Part shown: positions 58,647 through 64,000 of the stretch, in pieces
Layout of the letters: every line of letters starts with the position of its first letter
Position numbering within the stretch: position 1 is the stretch's first letter
From: Fasciola hepatica
Lineage: Eukaryota; Platyhelminthes; Trematoda; Plagiorchiida; Fasciolidae
Length of the DNA: 64,000 bases
Assembly: GCA_948099385.1 (NCBI GenBank)
Contig: CANUEZ040000193.1
Span: 1,872,501-1,936,500 of the forward strand
Reading direction: 5' to 3'
Program-made: the position numbers and the translations under genes
The notes under the pieces: generated by a model
Database searches by the model: none
Seen by the model: the letters and a program-made list of their open reading frames with translations, nothing else
What the model was told of the DNA's origin: nothing

Positions 58647-59800
58647 TGATGGAAAAATACTGTTTTTTTACTAGAAAATGTAGTCATGAACAAATTTGAT
58701 TACCACATTTTAAGTCAGACTTATTCTCATGAAGCCCACAAAGCAGTCAGCAAATAGTATACGCTGTGTGAGAAAATGGCGGATAGTTTCAGTTATTTGC
58801 AAGTGTTTATCCGATGAACATATCATTTCCATACTTTTCAGCGTTGCCCTTGATCAGATATTGTTTGACGAATGTCAGTGCTCACTAAACCGAAATTATA
58901 CAAGCTCGATAGTTTATCAGTGCGAATTACATTATTTATCTGTGTTTTTATATTCACTTTTTTGTTTATTTATTGGTACATTATTTTTATGAAGGGTTCC
59001 GGCCAACTAGAGGCTGCCGATTTGGGAAAGAGACCGACTTTGGAGGCAGAAATCGAACACAGGACAGAAGGGTTGAGTGTCCACCATGATGACCGTCAGA
59101 ACACTATGATCACATGGCAAATACTGATAATCCTAGATAAAAAAATTGTTGTATTCGGTAATGTCTACCGATTGTTGAACAAAGATGAACAGAGCACGAG
59201 ATGAAATAAAGGAAGGCGGCAGTATTCGTCAGGAATCGGTGAAGTTCACAATCGAGAAGTGATAAAGTAGGATTTTGGTAGTGAACGAATGCGTGATCAA
59301 TAAGGTGCCAGGACGCACAGCTATGCATGAGGTTCTTTGGCGATTGGGACTTACAACAGAATCTTGTTTTTCTTGACAAGGGTTACCTTACAGCTTTTTC
59401 TCATGCGGGTAATGGGCGAGATGGATTGTTGCGTTTGTGTAAACGTTGAACAGCCGGATTTCATTACGGAGGTGGATAGACCGATCTTGAGAACCGTAGC
59501 AGATCTGTTTGAACAACACACGATGGTCACAAGCTTATCTACAGCTAAAGCATTATGCACTTTTTGGAGTTTCTTACTCCTTGAGTCTGATTTGAATATC
59601 ATTTAGGTTGAATCAATATCTGAATTTTCGCAGGTCAAATTTGAAACTGAAAAATGACGACAGACTGAAATCACAGTCTAAACTCTCAGCCCCCCATCCC
59701 ACCTTGCCAAGTCAGACGGCATCCGACAGACGACCTTGTCTGGTCTAGCGAACTCATGGAATCATCAAAAAAGAGAGCAAGACAAAAGCAGTTATCTTCC
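58647..59800. repeat. Inverted copy of 15056-16229
   Basis: Continues the inverted match past the LTR, through repeat Y in reverse (58890-59310) to about 59800, the point that corresponds to the G11 tract at 15045. With 54660-55135 this places inverted Y copies on both sides of the locus. Confidence 0.8.
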
Positions 59801-60959
59801 AGTTGTCTTTGTTACCATTTTCCCTTTTTGAGTTAACTGATTTATTGAGAACAGCTTTACATGTCGTCAGAAGTTTGAGTGAGACACACAGAAACAGAAA
59901 TTGATCTTTATCTCCAGGACAAACGTGACAAGCACAAGAAAGAAAGCTCTGTCACATGAGAGGCACGCTGACACATACGAACGAAATTGACATGAAGACA
60001 ATCAGAGATTTATGATATCACTCAAAAGCATGAAAACGATCATGTCAGCTTTGTCTTTTGAAGGTGATCAGTTCCATTAGCGAAGTTTATAGTAAAGAAG
60101 GATCTTCTTGAAATGAATACTGTACAGACTTCTAGTAGTAGCCATCAATTTCAGAAAGAAAGAAGACATTGACGTTGGACGGTCTTCTCGAGTGCGCAGT
60201 TCATTTGGCGAATGCCATCCGGTCGGATTTGCAATACCTAATAGACAATGCCACCCTCGTGATGGATGAAGTATATCTCTCTCTGCTGCATACTTTCATT
60301 TTCGAATTCCAACATCATTTGTCACTTCCAAATTTACCTAACCTCAGGGAAGTACTATCATAGCCTGGTGTAACATGAAAAAAGTTGAAAGCGCATTTGA
60401 CAGTGTCCTTCAGTTCATACTGAAACGAGCAAACCCCATTTGTAAGGCAACTGTGAATGACCGGTTGAGCGGTCCGTTTTCACGCGCATATTGCACAAAG
60501 CTCAGTTTTCACCATATATGCTTTTCTCACTATAATTGGCTCGATGCAAACGTGCACCTACCAGCTACTTCGGTTATTGCTTGACCATGCAGTTTTGAAT
60601 ACTAATGCCCAAAATGCTGTGTATAGTTTAAGACTGCGCAGCTAAGCATCGATGGTGATCACTGAATGACATGCTGTACCAGGCTGTGGATACCAAAGCG
60701 AATATAACGAATGTTTTGTTCCGTTTTCATAGATAATAAGTAGCGAAGTTTACTGATATATACGGTGTACTGGTCTGTTCCACTCTATCCTGTAGGCGGA
60801 CTCTTATGCCCTCGAATCATTTCAGGTTTTCAGTGCAAAACATTTTCATATACATAAAAAAGTATGGTGGTCATAGCCAAAACATTGCAAAATCGTATTG
60901 GTTCACTTGTTGTTCGTGAACGGCTCTCCGGCTCGGTTAGTCTGCTTGACGATTAGTTG
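59801..60959. other. No recognised gene
   Basis: A + strand frame (60169-60363) reads LLECAVHLANAIRSDLQYL... without a family match. Nothing else is supportable. Confidence 0.35.
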
Positions 60960-61500
60960 ATTCGCCTTCGGTCGGTTCAGACAATCTTTAGCCATAGATT
61001 GATCTGGTCAGGTCAGGTCTCTGGATTTGAAGCTAGGGTCATTGGGTCAGTCCAGGGTCTTGCATCAGTGAGTATCGGGCTGATTCCCCGGAGCGGGAAA
61101 AGCCAAGGACCAGACTCGCTGTCAGGAGCGCAGCAACACCATGGGTACGAAATTGTTCCTTGCTCAGGTCTATGCAAAAGAGCCATTTACACAACAAGGT
61201 GTTTCCACGGAAAGGTTGGGCAAGGGGCTATAACGGTGCTAGTCGGAACACCAAAGGCAGCTAAAATGACGATAACGTCTCTTCACTAATCTAGCCGAAT
61301 TTAGGTCAGATTAGTGATCCTCAGATGGGCCTTCAACTGCTCCATCAAGTCTGCAGCCACCAACTTGGCCAACAGATAGTTCCATGCAATGATAACCTGG
61401 CACACAAGGAACTGTGCTCAAATGATCTTCAGCATTCTCCATTTTATAAATCTAATCTCACGGGCCCTAAGCCTGCAGTCCTTTCTCTAAACTGCCATAG
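60960..61500 (+). other. Possible 5' region of a CR1-like element
   Basis: GC-richer than its surroundings. The end of a 70-codon + strand frame reads LTGPKPAVLSLNCHSAL, like the lead-in to a non-LTR endonuclease (LNVRSL). The following sequence, however, codes on the opposite strand (61500-61750), so this may be two elements head to head. Weak. Confidence 0.3.
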
Positions 61501-61760
61501 TGCCCTTGGGAAGGAAAGAATCCTTGTGTGTTTGTAGGCTTCTCGGAGCTAACCTGTGTGTCTTCTACTTTCTGGGGAGAAAAACGTTCAGCTCCATGAG
61601 TCTCTCTGAGTATGGCTTCTTTCCCTTTTCATTTAGTAGCCCGGTGAACCGAAGTTGGACTTTTTCCAGTAATGAGGCTCCTCGAACAAGAGCCGGAGCT
61701 CCTGCTTGGGCACGGTATTCGTGGTTTAGCCTGATAATTGTTTTGCCGTTTGGTAGTACT
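61500..61760 (-). pseudogene. CR1-like reverse transcriptase, 3' part
   Basis: The minus strand reads VLPNGKTIIRLNHEYRAQAG, then SLLEKVQLRFTGLLNEKGKK, then PYSERLMELNVFLPRK and a stop. This matches the well-known region after the non-LTR reverse transcriptase core (YG...W.P...D...LE+VQRR.TK.+......Y.ERL..L.L..L..RR). Only this segment is clear. The frame upstream (61808-61999) does not give the expected catalytic core. Confidence 0.55.
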
Positions 61761-62912
61761 ATATGAGCCTCCCTTGATGCAATTTTGCACAGTAGCTAGG
61801 AGAGTGTTCAATTTGCAGCCAAACTCCGCTCACATGGTTGGGGGCAGCCATTTATCCGAACTCGAATGTTCGTGATATCTGTGACTAGTGTTCTCGCTTG
61901 TAGATCACTTGGGTCTAGATATTTTAAATCCTCTTTGGTGTCTTGGATTGAATATCTACACTGCACTACTTTAGGGGCAACTGAGACTGGGTAGCCCAAT
62001 CGGAAACCCTATTCTGGTCCTCTTGGAGGGATGAGCTGCCTGTTTTTCTTATCAGCGTTAGGTAGTCCACGAACAGGTAACCTGGGTTTTGTATAATTTA
62101 CATTAGTTCATTCTTATGGATTACGAATGGAAGCAGACCCAGTTCTGTAAGATATACCAGGAGTCTGTGGGCGTTTTTCTGTCACTGCTGGGACAAAATG
62201 GTAAGAACACTGCATCAAGTGCATAATCAATAAGCTTTACAGTTAGTTATGGGTTGATTTATGACATCACATTCCTATTAGAAGGAATCAAGCTCACAGA
62301 GATCTTCCCGGCACTCTCTTACTTCAGGAATCGTATCTACAAAATCTGCAATCAGCAACACTTCCCCGCCTCGAAAGCGCAAGAAAACTGACAGTAAATC
62401 TTCTGACATCATTCGAACCTTATTGTAACATCATTCCATGAAACATCCCACTTCTCTCAACTTTGCTTCACTCCTCAGGCTGGACACAAAACGTGACTGT
62501 CGAAATCTCGTAAAACTTGGGAAGTGTAACCCTCTTCTAATTGTCTTTGTATCACAAGTTTGTATTATTCTTGCATCCTATTGTCGAAGATGTATTCCGC
62601 GACGAACAACAAACATCATAGTGCATAATTTGCGATTGTTGGGGAGCACGGTATTCTCTTTCTTCTAAGGCACACTAATAACAAAACGACCTTTACACCA
62701 ACCCAATGCCTGGTGACATTGGTTTGCTGATCCTGATAATTCAAAGGGCAGTGCAGCTTCGTCTATATGACCAACTTACTCATTAACGTACAATTCATGA
62801 ATGAATTCTTTAACATTTTTAACTGTGGAGGCAAAACCTACAAAAGGGGACTGTACACCGGCTAATGAAATGACCACGAGCGTTATAAATCCCAATACCA
62901 TCTTCTTTGCAG
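61761..62912. other. No recognised gene
   Basis: Includes the 63-codon minus-strand frame 61808-61999 and the 76-codon + frame 62438-62668, neither recognised. The latter has a hydrophobic stretch (LLIVFVSQVCIILASY) and could be an upstream exon of the next gene, but the phase was not established. Confidence 0.3.
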
Positions 62913-63588
62913 AAGGATGCTACCTGGGACAAACCATTTGTTAGATAGATCAATGTGTTTCCGGATTATCACAGACTATCACAAACTCAGTGTCCTTCAT
63001 CCCAGGGTAATCCTGGTGAATGCCTTTGACAGGCTTTCACTGCTGAAGATGGGGGTTGATTGTAACTTACCAAAGATGAAGAGTACGTTTCTTACGGCAT
63101 TTTCTCGATCGATCTGAAGTAGACATCATTTATCAAAGAGCCTTGTCAACAGGAGAAACGATTTTACACTTTTATGTTCTAATCGCATTGGGCGTAATTA
63201 TGAAGATGGAGGCCTCCGTACCAAGTAATCCTAATCTCCCTACTAATTTATTGTTAACCAAAGTTTAAACTGAGCCATTGTTGATGAACGAATGAGCTAA
63301 ACAACTTCCTTTATGACCAATTGCACGGATAGACACCACACTTAAAATGTATTCTGAGTATTGGTTTGGTTACCAAATTCCAGTTTTGTTGCATTTCGAG
63401 AGCAGAAAAAGCCATGTTTTCTTGATGCAGCATCCCTTAAGATTTATCATGGGATTCAGGTCGGCATTCAAACGAAGACTACATATTTTACCAAGCATGG
63501 TTATATTTCATTTCTTAGCTACAAACGAGTTCCTAAATGCGGCACATCCGACATTATTCTCCGCAGACTTCAAGAGTTAAATTCGTAG
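62913..63588 (+). CDS. CUB-like domain gene segment, two exons
   Basis: Exon a, 62913-63082: acceptor CATCTTCTTTGCAG and donor AAGA|GTACGT. Exon b, from 63431: acceptor TTTTCTTGATGCAG, open to TAG at 63586-63588. Exon a ends with one extra base and exon b needs two, so the frame joins. Across the junction the protein has SMCFRIITDYH (C-x-x-I), HPRVILVNAFDRLSLL, VDCNL, then SLKIYHG (the L-x-I-Y-x-G strand of CUB domains) and HGYISFLSYKR...CGTSD (the closing F-x-S...G pattern). About 105 residues are visible. The upstream exon with the start codon was not found. Product presumably extracellular; ligand unknown. Confidence 0.5.
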
Positions 63589-64000
63589 CAGCTCCAACAA
63601 CCGGATCATTTTGAGAACCCCATTTGGTTATCTATACTACGTATTGGTTTGAAGATTGTCAGTCCGATAGTTGATGCATTCAGTACAACTGCTAGACTCG
63701 GTACAATTACGTATTTCACATCAAGACTCTCAACCATGGTGTAGTACGAAAGAAGCACTCTCTAATGATAAGTGTGCCACAAAGCTGAGTTAAAAAGTCG
63801 ACAGCGGCTTTAAGAGGATGAATAAACTAAGGAATAGGAGATGAGACTGTGTTCCACTATGAGTTTCGCACACACTACAGTCAAGGTTTGGAAATCGTTA
63901 TTCCGAATTCCACTATAGCTCAGGTAAATTCACAAATCCCTTATTGAAACAGGATTCATCCGATAAGTCTACGATAATTGCTTATTAAAAAATTAGCAAT
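63589..64000. other. No recognised gene
   Basis: AT-rich sequence to the window end; nothing recognised. Confidence 0.4.

Noticed and set aside
1..64000. CRISPR arrays, bacterial operons, rRNA genes or phage genes
   Set aside because: No regularly spaced repeats, no ribosome-binding-site-led gene strings and no rRNA landmarks were seen; the sequence is clearly eukaryotic in character.

Overview
The window reads as nuclear DNA of a multicellular animal and holds no bacterial-style operon. It is AT-rich (roughly 40% GC by eye), has very few long open frames, is full of decayed retroelements, and carries short open segments bounded by good GT/AG splice signals. The element mix (a Penelope-like element with a GIY-YIG nuclease domain, Ty3/gypsy with short TG...CA LTRs, CR1-like non-LTR elements) suits an invertebrate. 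A large repeat-rich flatworm genome (trematode or cestode) is my best guess, but this is an inference and not proven by any single gene.

The host content I can support is a set of small spliced exons that look like CUB or CUB-like extracellular domains. The best model is on the + strand: a signal-peptide exon (7706-7805), a first half-domain exon (8865-9023), a second half-domain exon (10062-10243) and a domain-closing exon (11705-11791), with intron phases that agree at every junction. A second copy of the half-domain exon (11375-11491) is offset by one base. A paralogous first-half exon lies at 28566-28724 with the same length, the same phases and the same cysteine position. A two-exon CUB-like segment lies at 62913-63588. 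Weaker minus-strand exon candidates are at 4856-5083, 8309-8655, 10487-10795, 12212-12420, 38856-39371, 40665-40926 and 50865-51146.

Layout. 1-177: inverted repeat cut by the window edge. 1199-3832: direct repeat copy 1, holding remnants of the same exon family. 4.8-12.4 kb: exon candidates on both strands. 13.2-13.7 kb: old Ty3/gypsy integrase. 15.06-18.74 kb: a 5'-truncated minus-strand Ty3/gypsy element with its 3' LTR, embedded in a larger repeat. 18.7-26.1 kb: pieces of the same repeat, with one internal insertion. 28.57 kb: paralogous exon. 29.48-32.92 kb: direct repeat copy 2, carrying a 741-bp solo LTR and an AT microsatellite. 33.29-35.86 kb: minus-strand Penelope-like element with two in-frame stops. 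38.8-41.0 kb: minus-strand exon candidates and a non-LTR endonuclease relic. 41.3-45.2 kb: a Penelope-like relic split by a CR1-like non-LTR element and followed by a tandem duplication of about 590 bp. 54.64-59.80 kb: an inverted, rearranged counterpart of 15.06-26.09 kb. 61.5-61.75 kb: the 3' part of a CR1-like element. 62.9-63.6 kb: CUB-like gene segment.

Taken together, the window looks like a locus of a duplicating family of small secreted or anchored CUB-like proteins, with introns and spacers inflated by retroelements. All protein assignments come from reading motifs; no database search was possible.
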